Positions 1-12,064 of a DNA stretch of 64,000 nucleotides are shown in pieces. The notes below the pieces were generated by a model. That model did no database searches. It had not been told where the DNA came from and saw only the letters and a program-made list of their open reading frames with translations. The position numbers and the translations under genes are program-made. Position 1 is the first letter of the stretch, and the number at the start of each line of letters is the position of its first letter. Origin of the DNA: Thecaphora thlaspeos (taxonomy: Eukaryota; Basidiomycota; Ustilaginomycetes; Urocystidales; Glomosporiaceae); contig UWYS01000011.1 in assembly GCA_900291925.1 (NCBI GenBank), positions 434,001 through 498,000 on the forward strand. Direction: 5' to 3'.

Positions 1-3000
1 CAGCCGACTTGCTCTGGGCGTCACGTAGCTCGGCCTCGGCGGTCCGCTGCGCCTTTTCCACTTCTGCCAACCTGGCGTTGTTTTCAGCGATGCGGCTCTC
101 GGCGTTGCGGACCTGTTCGTTGGCCTCGGTCTGAGCGCGCTCGAGCTCCTGGACATGCTTGCGCGCCGTCTCGACGTCAACCTTGAGCGAGTTGATCTGC
201 TCGAGGCTAGAGTGCTTGTGGCTGGCCAGCTCCTGCTCGACCTCCGACATTTGCTGCCGCAGAGTCTGGAGTTCTTGCTCCTTCATCCGGTGGAGCTCCT
301 TCTGCTTGACGTCCTCGGAGCTCTTGGCGTCCATCAGGCGCCGCGTCTCGTCGAGCTCCTTCTGCACCTGTGCGCGCGACTCGCCCGACTTGGTTGCGTC
401 GTCGCGGGCCAGCTTGAGATCGTAGGCGAGCGTGTCGAGCTTGGCCTTGAGATCGGCCTTTTCGCGGGCAAAGACGTCCTTCTCCCTGGCGAGCGAGGCC
501 AGTTGCGCGTTGACCTCGGTGATCTGGGCCTCTTTCTTCTTGACCTGCGCCTCGTGGTCGGATGAGACCCGCGCTAGCTCCGACAGCTGGTATGACGACT
601 GCCTCGTCTGATCCTCGAGCTGGACCAAGCGTGACCTTTCGTCGTCGCGCGCCCTGACCTCCTCGGCCAGCTTGGCTTCGAGCTCCTGGACTGCCTGTGC
701 CATGCGCTTGTGGGCGCGCTCGACGTCCTGCTCCTTCTCCTGGAGTTTGAGTGTCAGCTCGTCTTTGGCGGCCAGCAGCGTCTGCTTCTCGCTTCGCAGC
801 TTGTCCGCCGACTCGCTGTGCCGACCAACGTCGCGGGTAAGGGCGGCCTCCTTTTCAGCCCAGGCCTTCTGCTCGGCCTCAAGGCGCAGCAGGTGCTCGG
901 CCGCCTGGTCGAACGCCACCTGGAGCTCTTGATGGGCCTGCTCGGTGACCTTCTGCGAGGCGATCGCCTTTTCGAGCTGGCCGTCGAGCAGGTCGACGTC
1001 AGCCTGCAGCGCCGCCAGGTCGTCCTCAAGCGCCGATTCACGCTCCTTCGATCGCGCGAACAGCTGGTCCTTGTCAACCAGCAGCGCCCGCTCCGCCTCA
1101 AGCTCATCCTCGACCTTCTTCTTGTCGTTCTCGAGCGCAAACTTGAGCGTCTCGAGCGCCTCTCGCTCCTTCTGGTCGCGCTCGGCCCGCTCCGTGACCA
1201 TGGCCAGCTCGAGCTGCTTGCGCTTGAGCTCCTCGTCGTGACGGGTCGCGGTCAGCAGCGGGCGGACACGCGTGTAGAGTTGCCACCACGGCCACTCGCG
1301 CAGCTCGACATAGAGGCGAGCGTTGCGCTGGATGGTCCGGACGGCAGCGGCGCGGTTGAGGATCTTCTTCATCTGGCGACACGCCGTGTACATACGACAG
1401 GCCGCCTGGAAGCGCGCAAAGATGTCGTAGAGGTGAGCATCGCGCTTCTCCTCCATCTCGGCCAGCACACCTGCCTTGAAAAAGATCTTGGAGCTGCCGA
1501 TCTTGAACGTCGAGCGGTCGAGCTCGAGCGCCTCGACCATCCGCTGGCACGCCTTGCGGCCGTCCATGTAGCCCTGCGGGATGATGCCCGGCGTGAGGAC
1601 CTCGTAGCGGTTGCGGAACTCGGAGAAGAGGAGCCGGTTCGGGTAGCCGAGCCGGGCGATCCTGATGCCCTCGAGGACGCCGTTGCATCGGAGCTGCTCG
1701 AGAACGAGCGGGACTTCCATCTTGCCCGGCTTCTTTTCCGGGTTGGGGACGATGCAGCGGACAAAGTGAGGCTGCGTCGAACCGAGCTGCGTCATGAGCG
1801 AGCTCAACTGCTCCTTGTGCCGCTGACCCACGGTGCGGAAGGCACCGCGCTTGACCCTCCGCTTCGGCGGGCCGCCCGTGGCGGGGCCCGACGCGCCGGC
1901 GCTATCGTCGGCCTCGGCGTACTCGGCGAACAGCGAGGCGATGAAGCGGTCGCTGGACTCGGACAAGACCCGGGTCAGGTTGTCATTGAGCGGATCCTTG
2001 TTCTTATCGAGCCAGCCGTCGGTGCGGTACTCGACGTCGCCAGCGTAATGCCGGATGGTGAAGCCCTGGGCGAACCGGGCGGGCGCGTACTTGGACGAGC
2101 CGTGGGCAACGCCTTTTTCCGCGGCCGAGGCGTCCTTGACGCTGCCATCCTTATTGGTGGCCCAGATCCGGTTGAGCTTCTCGGTAAACGTGAGGTCGGT
2201 CGCTTTGGGCATGATGCACTCCTCGTCGAGGCAGGAGAGGACACCGATCGGCGTTGTCGACTCGATCAGGTCGATCGTCGACTGAAGATCGAGGCCGAAG
2301 TTGACGAAGTCCCATTCGATGTTTTCGCGCGCGTACTCTTCCTGCTCGAGCACGAACATATGGTGATTGAAGAACTGCTGGAGCTTCTCGTTGGTGTAGT
2401 TGATGCAGAGCTGTTCAAAGCTGTTGACCTCAAAGATCTCGAAGCCGGCGATATCGAGCACGCCGATGAAGGTACTTTTGCTCGTGGGGCGGTCGAGGGC
2501 CTTGTTGATCCGGTCGACCAGCCAGCCGAACGCCTTCTCGTAGAGCGTCTTGCTGAGCGCCGCCATCTCCTCGATCACCTGCCGCCGCGTGCGTGACGAT
2601 GTGACCCATTCGCGGCCCGCCTTGACACGCGGCCGCAGCAGCGCCTTGGTCAGCTCCTGCTCCGGCAGGCCGAGGACGTGGCAGACCTTTTCGACCTGCT
2701 GCGTGTTGGTGATCCGGGCCTGCTCGGAGCGATCGTCGGCCAGCGCGATGTTGCCGATCTGGAGGATGGCGGCGGCGACGCGGAAAAGATTGAGCTGCTC
2801 CTCGGGCGAGAAGCCGACGACGTCGAGCGCCTCGCGCAGCAGCCGCCACTCGGATCGGTCGTCGACCCCCTCGACGTCCTTGCGGCTGCCTTTGAGGAAG
2901 CCGTAGTCGTCCGGCGAGCTGGTCAGGAGCAGCTTCTGCTTCAGGTCGGCCTCTCCACCGCGCAGCAGCTGGTAGAAGATGTGGAAGCTGCGCTCCTTTT

Positions 3001-4172
3001 CGCTCCGGATTGCGACGCGGCTCTTTTCCAGCAGGTACCAGTCGATGTTGGCGCCAGCAATCGCCCCAAGCGAGGTAAACTCAATCCGAACAAACTTGCC
3101 GAAGCGGCTCGAGTTGTTGTTGCGGATCGTCTGGGCGTTTCCGAACGCCTCAAGGATCGGGTTGGCCTGGAGGATCTGCTGCTCGAGCAGGCCGAGCCGC
3201 TTTGAGCTGACGGGATGAATACCCTGTAGGTGGTCGAGCACCTTGCGCGACGAGTTGGCCCGTGTCAATGTGCCCATCGGCGATTGCGTTGACGACCCCA
3301 CGGCCAAGCCTCCACTACCACTGTTGTTCCCTGTGTCAGCGGCGATGGCGGCAAGGTACTGAATCACCTTTTTAGTGTTTTCCGTCTTGCCGGCGCCCGA
3401 CTCGCCGGTGATAAGCAGGCTCTGGTTCTCGCGGTTGTCGAGCATGCTGCGCATCGCAACGTCGGCCAGCGCGAAGACGTGCGGCGCATTCTCTTCACGC
3501 CGGCGGCCCTTATAGGCGGCGATGATGGCGTCGGTGTAGATGGGTAGGGCGTGATAGGGATTGACGGCGACTAGAAAGAGGCCGGAGTAGGTCTGTGGAA
3601 GGGACGGGAGTCGATGGCCGAGCAGAGGGAGAGGGGGAGATAGAAAGGTGGTGATCAGAGACAAGGGTCGAGGACGAAGAAAGAAAGGGCAGAGGGCCTA
3701 CGCCGAGGCCAAGGCCGAGGCTCCGAGGGTCGCCCGAACCAATACGCACATAGATCAACCCGCTGAAGTATCTCTGCCGGAGGTTGTGAACGACGCTGGC
3801 CTCGTTGAGAAAGGTGAGGTCTGCGATGTCCTCGACCTTGTCAAACTTGGGCGGGTTCATCTTGCTGAGCTCAAAGGTCGGGACGCTGCGGTTTGAGCCG
3901 TCCTGGAGCGCGCAGACCGATGTGTCGCCGCCATCTTCCTCCTTGATGATCCAGGCGGAGAGATAGCCCGCCTGCGGATCGGGCACCCAGACGTACTTCT
4001 TCGACGCGAATTCGGCGGCTGAGGCGGCGTCGGAGGCCGACGTCTGCCCCACGCCCCTCGGTGGCCTCGGCAAGGCGACCGCCAGCTGAGCGGCAGCCAA
4101 AGCATCAGCCGATGGTGTGGAGCGGTGGGCAGAGCGGAAGATGCCCGACTTTGTGTGGACAGCGTCGGCCAT
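1..4172 (-). CDS. MYO1: Class II (conventional) myosin heavy chain, 3' end beyond the window
   Basis: Actin motor of the conventional myosin II type, expected at the cytokinetic ring. It starts at an ATG at 4172. Exon 1 is 3750-4172 and exon 2 runs from 3592 off the left edge; the 157-base intron (GTGCGT...CAG) joins LIY to TYSGLF. About 1,338 residues are visible. Seen in order: SH3-like N-terminal subdomain (residues ~58-95), P-loop GESGAGKT near residue 204, switch I NNNSSRFGKF, switch II DIAGFE, relay and converter region, one or two degenerate IQ segments ending in a WWQLYTRV stretch, then an unbroken E/K/Q-rich coiled coil to the edge. Loop 1 after the P-loop carries a roughly 50-residue Ser/Gly-rich insertion. 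The short neck followed at once by long coiled coil argues for class II rather than class V or I. It is divergent from the Sro7-like gene at 5231. Confidence 0.93.
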
Positions 4173-5230
4173 CTCGTGTACTTGTGCGTGTGTGTGTAAG
4201 AGGGGCAGAGGGAGACCGGGCGAGGTTTCTATTGTCGAAATGGCGGGCTGCCACGTCGTCTAGCAGTGTATCGGGCAGCAAGGAGGAGCGATGGTCGTGA
4301 ATCCGCCTCAGGTCGATGGCATCGTCCGGCGTCCACGGATACCTGGTGCTGCTCGGGCTGAATGATGGGTGGCCAGGCTTCTAGATAGGGGTTTCCTCGA
4401 TGGTGGAAGGCTGGCGGTGCAGCTCAGATCTAGGGGAGCTCTGGAGGGTAGCTTGGGGCAAGGAGCGATGCGCGAGCGTCAGGGGCTCGTAAAGAGTGGG
4501 AGCTGGCGCTTGGGCGAGCTGGCGTTAAGGCGTCACCCCAGGCGAAAGGAGGAGAGGAAGAGAGAGAGAGAGCGAGCGACGTCGGCCTGCGTTAGATGGA
4601 GTCGTGCTAATCTGACGACGAATGCGAAGCAGATTTGATGATAGCGGATGTGAGGGCGGTGATGGTGATGATCTGGGATGGAAGGGACGGGGGATATCGA
4701 TTGACGCTACTGCTGCTGCCGTCGCTGCTGCTGAGGGTTGGCGGTGGTGGCGGTGCTGGCAGGGCGAGCGTGGCCCAAACACCCACGCACGCCGTGGCTC
4801 GGCGAGCGCGGGCTCAGCAGCGCCAAAAGGGGGTCCCTCGCGGCCAGCGCCTGCCTGCATTTTCAGAGACAGGGGCTGGCCTCGCTCGTCTGTGCGCGTG
4901 CGCGTGTTGCTCTCTCGCCTCGCGCCAAAAGCGACACGACCCACGCACACAGCACGCACGCAGCCTCACTCATTTCGCGGCTCCGCTGCCACTAGACCTC
5001 CACATTTTCCTGGGCTCTCTTTTCCGCCTAATGGCCCGTGCTCGGCTGGCCGCTGGCACCCGCTCATCTGGAAGACGATCAAGACCCTCCACTCAGACCT
5101 CATCCAGCCCTGTACCGCGCGCTCACCTTGCCACCACCACTACCACCTCACCTCCTCCTTCAGCAGGCCAATCTTGGGCAAAACCTCCTAGCTCGACCTC
5201 AGACTCGCTCCCCGCCCCCGCCGGACGACG
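4173..5230. promoter_or_regulatory. Divergent intergenic region, myosin II / Sro7-like
   Basis: About 1 kb between two start codons facing away from each other, so it must hold both promoters and leaders. The myosin side has purine-rich GA runs (around 4555-4580); the Sro7 side is CT-rich just before the ATG, as is common for fungal leaders. Open frames here overlap on both strands and look like GC-rich noise; I see no gene. Confidence 0.5.
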
Positions 5231-8200
5231 ATGCCGCCGTCTTGGGTGCGCTCGCTGCGGGAGCATGTCCCGCAGGCGGCCGCCTCCCACCCCAGGGTCC
5301 CCGATTCGCTGCTGCTCCACGCCGACTGGTCCGGCTCCCTCACAAATACCCACTTCAGCCCCACGGGCAACTTCAACGAGGGCATCCTCGCCGGCCTCGC
5401 GCTTCCGGGCGAGGTTAGCGCCATGGCCTTTGAGCCTGTCCAGGGCTATCTCGCCGTTGGGACCACGCAGGGCACCGTACATATCTTTGGCTCGCCCCCC
5501 GTCCAGGTCGCCCTCACCCTCAGGCCGGCAAAAAAGGTCCGCCACCTCGCCTTCAAGTCGGGGACTGGCCTGCTAATCGTCATCGACGACAAGGACAACA
5601 TGAGCATCTACGATCTCGGACGGCCCGACCCGCAGATCCGCGCCACACAGGGCTCTTCGTCCAGCCAGTACCGCGCCTCGACTGCCGCAACGGGGACCAG
5701 CCTTACCGGCCCGCCGCACCCGGACACACCGATGCGCGTCGGGATACACACAGTCCGCAACAAGGTCATGTGCATCGAGCTCTCGCCCGCCCACTCCCAC
5801 CTCTTCCTCGGTCTTCGCGACGGGACCGTCGACGCCTACGACCTCGAGCGCCTCTGCGTCTCGCCCTACCGCGTCCCCAACCTATGGTGGGAGGAGGAGG
5901 AGATCCTGCGCAAGTCTGGCGTACCCGACGCGCCCAACCGCAGGCACGTCCCGCTTATCATTGACATCAAGTCGCACCCGCGCGACTTCAACCAGCTGCT
6001 CCTCGCCTACGAGGGCGGCGCCATTCTACTCGACGTCAGGGGGCGCGCCGTCCTCAAGACATTCCAGCTGAGGCTGCTTCCCGGCGCCCCTGGTGCGGGC
6101 GGCGATCCTAACCTCGTCTGGACCGAGCGGTCTGCGCCCGCCACCTGCGTCGCCTGGAGGCTCGACGGCCAGGTCTTTGCCATGGGCCACGAGGATGGCT
6201 GCATCTCGTTCTGGCATGTTAAGGAGGACGACAAGCCGATCACCGTGCGAACGCTGGAGGCAACCGACGTCGAGAAGCCGTCGGCCTCGATGGAAGCGCT
6301 CGAAGCGCCTCGCCCGCCTAGGGAGCCCATCTTCAAGCTGGCCTGGGCCGGCTTTCCGGAGAAGTCGTGGATGGAGATGGCCGGCGAGAGCGCAAGCGCC
6401 TGGCAATCACCACAGAGAGCCGCACCAGCGGGGCAGGAGGGAGAAGCGGCGGCGCCCGCAAAGGGGACCATACTCACCGTGCTTGGGGGCGCGGTCGAAG
6501 GCAGAGATCCGCCGGCGCTCTACTGCATCCACCTCCCGCCCTATGCGGCCCCTATGAACCTCTGGAGTGGCGGTGGCGGAGGTGGTGGCGGTGGCGACAA
6601 CAGTGGCGCAAAGCTGCGGCAGGCGCTACGGCAGTCGCTCCAGTCGACGGTGGAGTCGGTCTACCGCACGCCGTCGCTGGTCGAGGATTTTCTCCTACTG
6701 CCGAAGCTGAGCCCTCACTTCTCCGGCCACCACGATCCGACAGGGGTGCTGGTGCTGCTGGCCGCCGATCCCGCGCTGCCCACTCTGCCTCCGCCTGCCG
6801 CTGCTCGAGGCCTTGCCTGCTACTCCTTTCCGCCTCGCCTCACAGGCCAGCAGCGTGCCGCGGTCGGGCCCATCCCGGATGCCGGTCCCAGATCGGAGAC
6901 GAATGCTCATGCCGTAGCGAGCATCTCGCTCCCGTCGATCCAAGTTTCGGCCTCGCCGCAAAGGGAGCTGCACCTTCCACTCGCCCTGACTTTGGCCGGA
7001 GCGGGAGCCATACTCGGCGCAAAGTTCGCGACCATGTCGCCGCACGCCTATCGTAAGCTTGTGGGCCTCGAGGACGCGACCGGATTCAATCAGAGGCAGC
7101 AGGAGGAGAGCGACCTGCTCGCAATGCAGTCGTCGCAAGATCCGCGCAAAGGCTCGCTACACCTCCATGGCGGCAAGGCCTCGGCCTCGCTGTCGGGCGA
7201 CGGGCCAGAGATGATCCCTGATCTGGCGCGGTCTAGCAGGTTCCGCATCCTGATCACCTGGCATCTCGATGGCAGCGTCCGCTTCCACGACGCCAACCCG
7301 CACCTCCTCCTGATGGGCGACGTTGACGCCAACGACGCTACCGCCAACCCCAACGTGCCACCACGCGTGTGGCTGAAGCGAGGCTTCCCCTCGCCACTGC
7401 CACAGCTCACCATATCGACCCGGGCGCTGCTGGCCCACGAACAGATGGTCGGGCGCCCGACATTCGACCGTATCCGCGGCCGCGCGAAGGTGCAGGATGT
7501 TCAACTAGCTCCGGAGGTGCTCGAGGTCGGCATCTCGCTGTCGTCCGGCCAGCTGTTGCAGTACCGCTTCGACTTCGCCAAGCTGAGCGAGACGCAGGCT
7601 GTCCAGGAGGAGGTGGAGCGCGAGATCCGGGATGAGAGCAACTTGATGATCCCGCCGCCGACCAGCCCTCGCAGCGCGGTCGACTCTGGCTTCGTCCCTA
7701 TGATCAGCCCGCAACCGCATGCTGCGTCGGGCGGTCTCGACCAGGAGATGGCAAACGCTATGCGCGAGCTGGAAACTGCAGGTGGCGGCGAAGGACCGGC
7801 TCAGCAATCCGACCAGGTAATTCCCCGCTCGCAAAGCGGCCTCGCCGGTACAGACTCGTCGCTGCACGATATAACACAGACAGGCGGCCGCGAAAGCGAG
7901 CCGGGCCTCAGCCGCACCCCCTCACAGATCGCCGCGGGCGCTATACCACCTCCGAGGCCTAAGAGGGATCCTAAGCGGTTCAGTCTACAGCTGGGCCGGG
8001 AACGTGAGTCGTCGAGTGGCTCCGGCTCGGCGATTCCACCCTCCGCCTCTATCACGAGCATCTCCGAACACCAGGGCCCTCATGCGCTCCCTCCCACCGG
8101 TGCTGCTGCAATCCGCGACAGGATGCAGTCCCAGCATCATCAGCAGCACTCGACCCCGGCTTCCTTCCAGCCAAACAAGCAGGTCGCCGAGGAGGTCACC

Positions 8201-10004
8201 TACCTCGGCCACCTGGCTGATTGGCACTGCGACGGCTTCAAGCCCAACCTCATGATCGACCCAATGCGCGGCGAGATTACGGCCTTTTCGATCAGCGACA
8301 TCGGCTTCCTGGCCGTCGCGTGTGGGACGGTGCTGGCGGTGCTCGACCTGCGCGGCCCCGAGCTGATCCTGCGTGAAGGCTTCGGCGACGAGGCCGACTT
8401 TGCCAAGCAGGCCGGCGATGCAAAGAATGGCGGCTCACGCGAGGCGCGCAGGATGCTCGAGGCCGAGGCTAAGAGCTACATCTCTGCGCTCACGTTCAGC
8501 GTCTGCCGCGTGGCTGATGATCCCTCGCTGGCGCCAAGGCTGATCGTCAGCCGTGACAACGGCTACACCACCATCTGGACGCTGCAGCGGGCGCTCGACA
8601 TGTGGATGGTCGAGAGGACAACGGGAAGCAAGCTCGACGAGCTTGCCGGCCTGCGGAGGCTGCAGGTCGTCGACGTGGCGGGCAACATCTGCCCGGCGCT
8701 GCCCAACGAGCTCCAGCGTGCGCTCCGAGAGCAGCAGCACGGTCCTATCGGAGGAGCTGCGGCCGCTGACTTGCCGGACAATAACCTGGCGCTTGGTTTT
8801 ACCGACCGATGTGAGTTGCACCCGGGTAGCTGAAGCCGAGGATTGCTCACACAAAGACCGACCAATCGACCGCCCGCATACATTCCATCCATCTTTCTGC
8901 GTAATGTCTAACGTCTCGCCTTTCCCCGACAGTCCTCATCCTTCGCTTTGGCATCACCGGGGCGATCGTCGCCAAGGTCGACGTTGGCGAAAAGGTGCTG
9001 GGCGGCAGCGTGATCGAGCGGAGCTCGGAGAAAGTCGCCGCGGTGGTGACGTCCACCAGCATCCGGATCTACACGCTCCCCTCTCTCCAGCAGATCACGC
9101 GTCTGCAGCGTCACCACCGCGAGCTGGGCGAGACGGTCGGGTCATCTGCGAGCGTCTCTTTCGACTCGAACGGCGACTTTGTCGAGGTCTGCAGCAGCCT
9201 CGACGTCCGCTTGTGGACGGTGTTTGGTTCGCTGAAGCGGCCTGGACAGCCCAATCTCACCCTCTGCGCGTCGACATCACCAGCCGGGGCTCGGACGATG
9301 CCGTTGTACCCTGGCACCGTTGGATCGGCCGCCGGTGTCGCGACGAGCATAGCCGGGTGGTTCGGGGCAAAGACCAGCGGCGTGCTCTCGGTCGGAGCGC
9401 AGTTTGACAACGCTCTCGCGGGACCCAAGCGACCCGAAGCGCCGAGGCTGGGCGACCCGCTGCCGCCGCGGGACTTCCGGGTCAGGTTGCCAGACACCTC
9501 AGCCCCAACGCCGGATGCGTCCGCGGCTCAGCCGACAGGCGCGCGACGCGGTGCAGGGGCTGCAGGAGCGAGTGGCAGCGGTGCCACCTCGACGAGCAAG
9601 GCCGGAGCGGTAGTGGACGAGACCCGGCAAGCGGCAGGATATGGCTATCAGAACATCGACCTGCTCAAAGCAAGAGGGGCCATGATGAGCGGGTGAGTAG
9701 ACGGGCTAACGCTCCCACCTCGATGCCGTTTGCCATCCACGCTGCCTCTGACCGTCGAACCACGCTTTTCATCAACAAAAGAATCGAAGAGGGCCTCACG
9801 ACCTTGGAGAAGGGAGCATCCGACTTTGTCAAGGGGTGAGTCTCTTGATTGGTCAAAGAGTGCTGATCCCATGCACACTTCAGATACGACGAGACGGCTG
9901 ACAGCGCTCGCACCCCCTCTTTTGCTCTTTGCTCCGCCCGCAGCACTCGAGACATGGCCATCAAGTCGGCGGCAAAGGACAAGCTGAACAAGTTCCTCTT
10001 CTGA
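5231..10004 (+). CDS. SRO7: Sro7 / lethal giant larvae / tomosyn family protein (double WD40 propeller)
   Basis: Predicted t-SNARE-binding regulator of exocytosis downstream of Sec4-type Rab signalling. Four exons fit: 5231-8810, 8933-9692, 9782-9835 and 9944-10004, giving 1,484 residues. The N-terminus (HADWSGSLTNTHFSPTG, GLALPGEVSAMAFEP, GYLAVGTTQGTVHIFG) matches the first propeller of the Lgl family. Repeated propeller strands follow, with a long Ser/Pro/Gly-rich disordered stretch around 7650-8160. The second propeller resumes at EVTYLGHLADWHCDG. The last ~50 residues, encoded by three exons, resemble the R-SNARE-like tail of tomosyn (IEEGLTTLEKGASDFVKG then a Lys-rich end KLNKFLF). The family is known; the SNARE-like tail is inferred from position and pattern. 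The second intron's acceptor (CAACAAAAG) is weaker than the others, so that junction is less certain. Confidence 0.9.
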
Positions 10005-10737
10005 TCTCCCTTTGTGCCTGTCGGTCAACTCCGGTCTTTCCCGGAGCCGAGTGGATTACAGATAACTTATGATGAAAATAAGAAGGGCGTTCGAAAGGGA
10101 AGCAGGCGCCCACGTTCTCGATGTGGCCGCGACACCGCCGCCATCAGCTTGGCCGCACGTTCTCGCCTTTTCCTTGTGTTTCTTCTGTTATTTTTCAGAC
10201 GTGTTCGGCTGGTGCTTCGATCGGCGGCGCCGAGACGTGCCGAGCTAAGTAGCTACATATACGGTATGACCGACCATCTGTTGCATGGGGTGAACGCCTC
10301 GACATCGTGGCCCGTTGCGCTCGAGACTGTGACCCCTTTGACATGATTCTTCCTGCCCTTCTTCCGATGTCGGCTTTGTGCGACGTCCTCGGTTCCACCG
10401 ATGGACTGGTGCAAGGGCTCTTTTCGCTTCCCCTCTCCTCCTTTCCCCGACTTCTAGGTAAGTACGTAGTTACCAGGGTAAGAGCCCTGTGTCAGCTTCG
10501 GACATGATCCTGGGTACAGGTAGAGTCTTGAGTGTGGCAGCGTTCCGTGGACACTTTAGCTGGCTCGTACGTACACCACGAAAGTTACGGATGCCGGCGG
10601 ATCTCGCGCGAGTCAAAACCCAAATCGGGTCCAGCAGACAGACGCTACATATAGCGTCTCGCCCCAGTAAACATCGACCCATGACCTCCACATGCAGGCT
10701 TGTCGCCCCGACGCGTCTCACCCCCTTCAATTCAATC

Positions 10738-10868
10738 GGGGGCCGCAGTCTCAATTTCTTCCGGAGCCGCAGCTACAAAATCGGGAGCCGCATCTTCATT
10801 TTTTTTACTGGAACCGCAGGTCAAAAATGGGAGCCGCAGCGTTTTTATTTTATTTTACGGAGCGGTGG
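10738..10868. repeat. Irregularly periodic GGAGCCGCA element in AT-rich spacer
   Basis: Six copies of a GGAGCCGCA-like core (variants GGGCCGCAG, GGAACCGCAG, GGAGCGGTGG) at about 10,740, 10,763, 10,784, 10,810, 10,830 and 10,859, separated by 20-29 bases of A/T-rich spacer. It abuts dispersed repeat copy A. Too short and degenerate to assign to a known element. Confidence 0.5.
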
Positions 10869-10907
10869 GTAAAAGGATCGGCGCGCGTGAAAGGGGGAGC
10901 GACTACT

Positions 10908-10989
10908 AATCGGGTTGCCAAAATAAATCGGCCGATACAAAAATGGCGCGCGTGAAAGAGCCGCGAATACAAAAAGGGCTGCCCCATCA
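10908..10989 (+). repeat. Dispersed repeat, copy A
   Basis: An 82-base segment that aligns with the reverse complement of 51,619-51,701 with about ten differences by eye. It contains the perfect palindrome ATCGGCCGAT followed by ACAAAAATGGC and CGTGAAA. The palindrome recurs once more just downstream (about 10,990-11,000), so copy A looks partly duplicated. It lies in non-coding DNA. Confidence 0.75.
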
Positions 10990-12064
10990 AATCGGCCGAT
11001 ACAATATGGGCGGCGAAGAAGCACAGTACGGCACGATGCAGGTGTGCTTCTATCGCCGCAACGCATCGCGGATCCGTTCAGCCCCTGCCGTATGGCTGCT
11101 GCCTTCGGCCTGAGCCAACGGCGACATCGGCCTTAGGTCGGACGACAACGACCCCCAACCTAGCTAGCCTGACCCTGCCTGCCTCTTCGGCCTGGCCTGC
11201 CCCGCTCCTTGCGCCTCTTTTGCCTCTTCGGACCTCCTGAGAACCCTCTTCCCCACCGCAAGCTTTGCCCACCGCCACGGTCAGGTCGAGAACGAGGGCG
11301 AGAGGGTTCAGGGTGGAAGTAGCCACGCACGCTCCCTTTCCCGACCACGTTCAAGCGGACGTGCGAGGGTCGAGGGCCCAGGGGTCACCTGGCAGGAACT
11401 GCGGGTCGAGGCTCTCAGCCAGGACGAGGGGTGCCACGTCGTTGCGCCTGCCTCCACCAGCGACAGGGCCAGAGGCAGGGCAGGGAAGGGAAGAAGAATT
11501 GTCCAGCCAGCCCTTCAGCCACAGCGCTAACCTTACTACGCCCGCCCCCGGCTTGGCTGTCTGTCTGTTAGTCTGTCTGCCTCATACGCTTGCTTGCACC
11601 GCACCATCTGGCTAGACCCTACTTTCACCACTTGCTACACCTTGACTGGCGGACCCCACCAACGACACCGCCGACGACGAAAAGAACATGCGCAGCCTAA
11701 GCCACCTCCGATCGTTCTGAGTCGCCCCGAATACCGAAAGCAACCCCTCGATCCTATCGGAGCGCCCCCGCTGTCCGCGACTCTGTCAGGCTTGGCTGCG
11801 TTCAGCAGCGAGTCAGCTGGGACCGACACCGGCACAGCGACCGGCCAAAGACGACAACGATACCCCGCCGACTACGACCAAGGTTATCACCTCACTACCT
11901 GTCGCACCGCCCTTTTTCTCGAAAAATAGTCACACGTCGGTCAGCTCAGAGGACATTATTTCACTTAGCTTGCTGCGAACAAGCCCCGCTGTAGACGTTT
12001 TCACGCCTAGATCTGCGCCTACCACTACCAACTTTTCCGCTTTCCACTGCCTTCGCCCGTTGAT

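Larger units (their letters stand above)
10005..12064. other. Gene-free 2 kb between Sro7-like and SPX-RING genes
   Basis: No frame here has the length or composition of a gene. The middle (about 10,730-11,010) is unusually AT-rich for this genome and carries the periodic GGAGCCGCA element and copy A of a dispersed repeat, both listed separately. From about 11,060 to 12,064 the sequence is C-rich and pyrimidine-biased, consistent with promoter and leader of the SPX-RING gene. Short frames are present but show no recognisable motif. Confidence 0.5.

Noticed and set aside
710..2596. 628-codon plus-strand open frame across the myosin gene
   Set aside because: It is the antisense of the myosin motor and coiled coil. 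The minus strand shows P-loop, switch motifs and heptads; the plus frame is Leu/Val/Arg noise.
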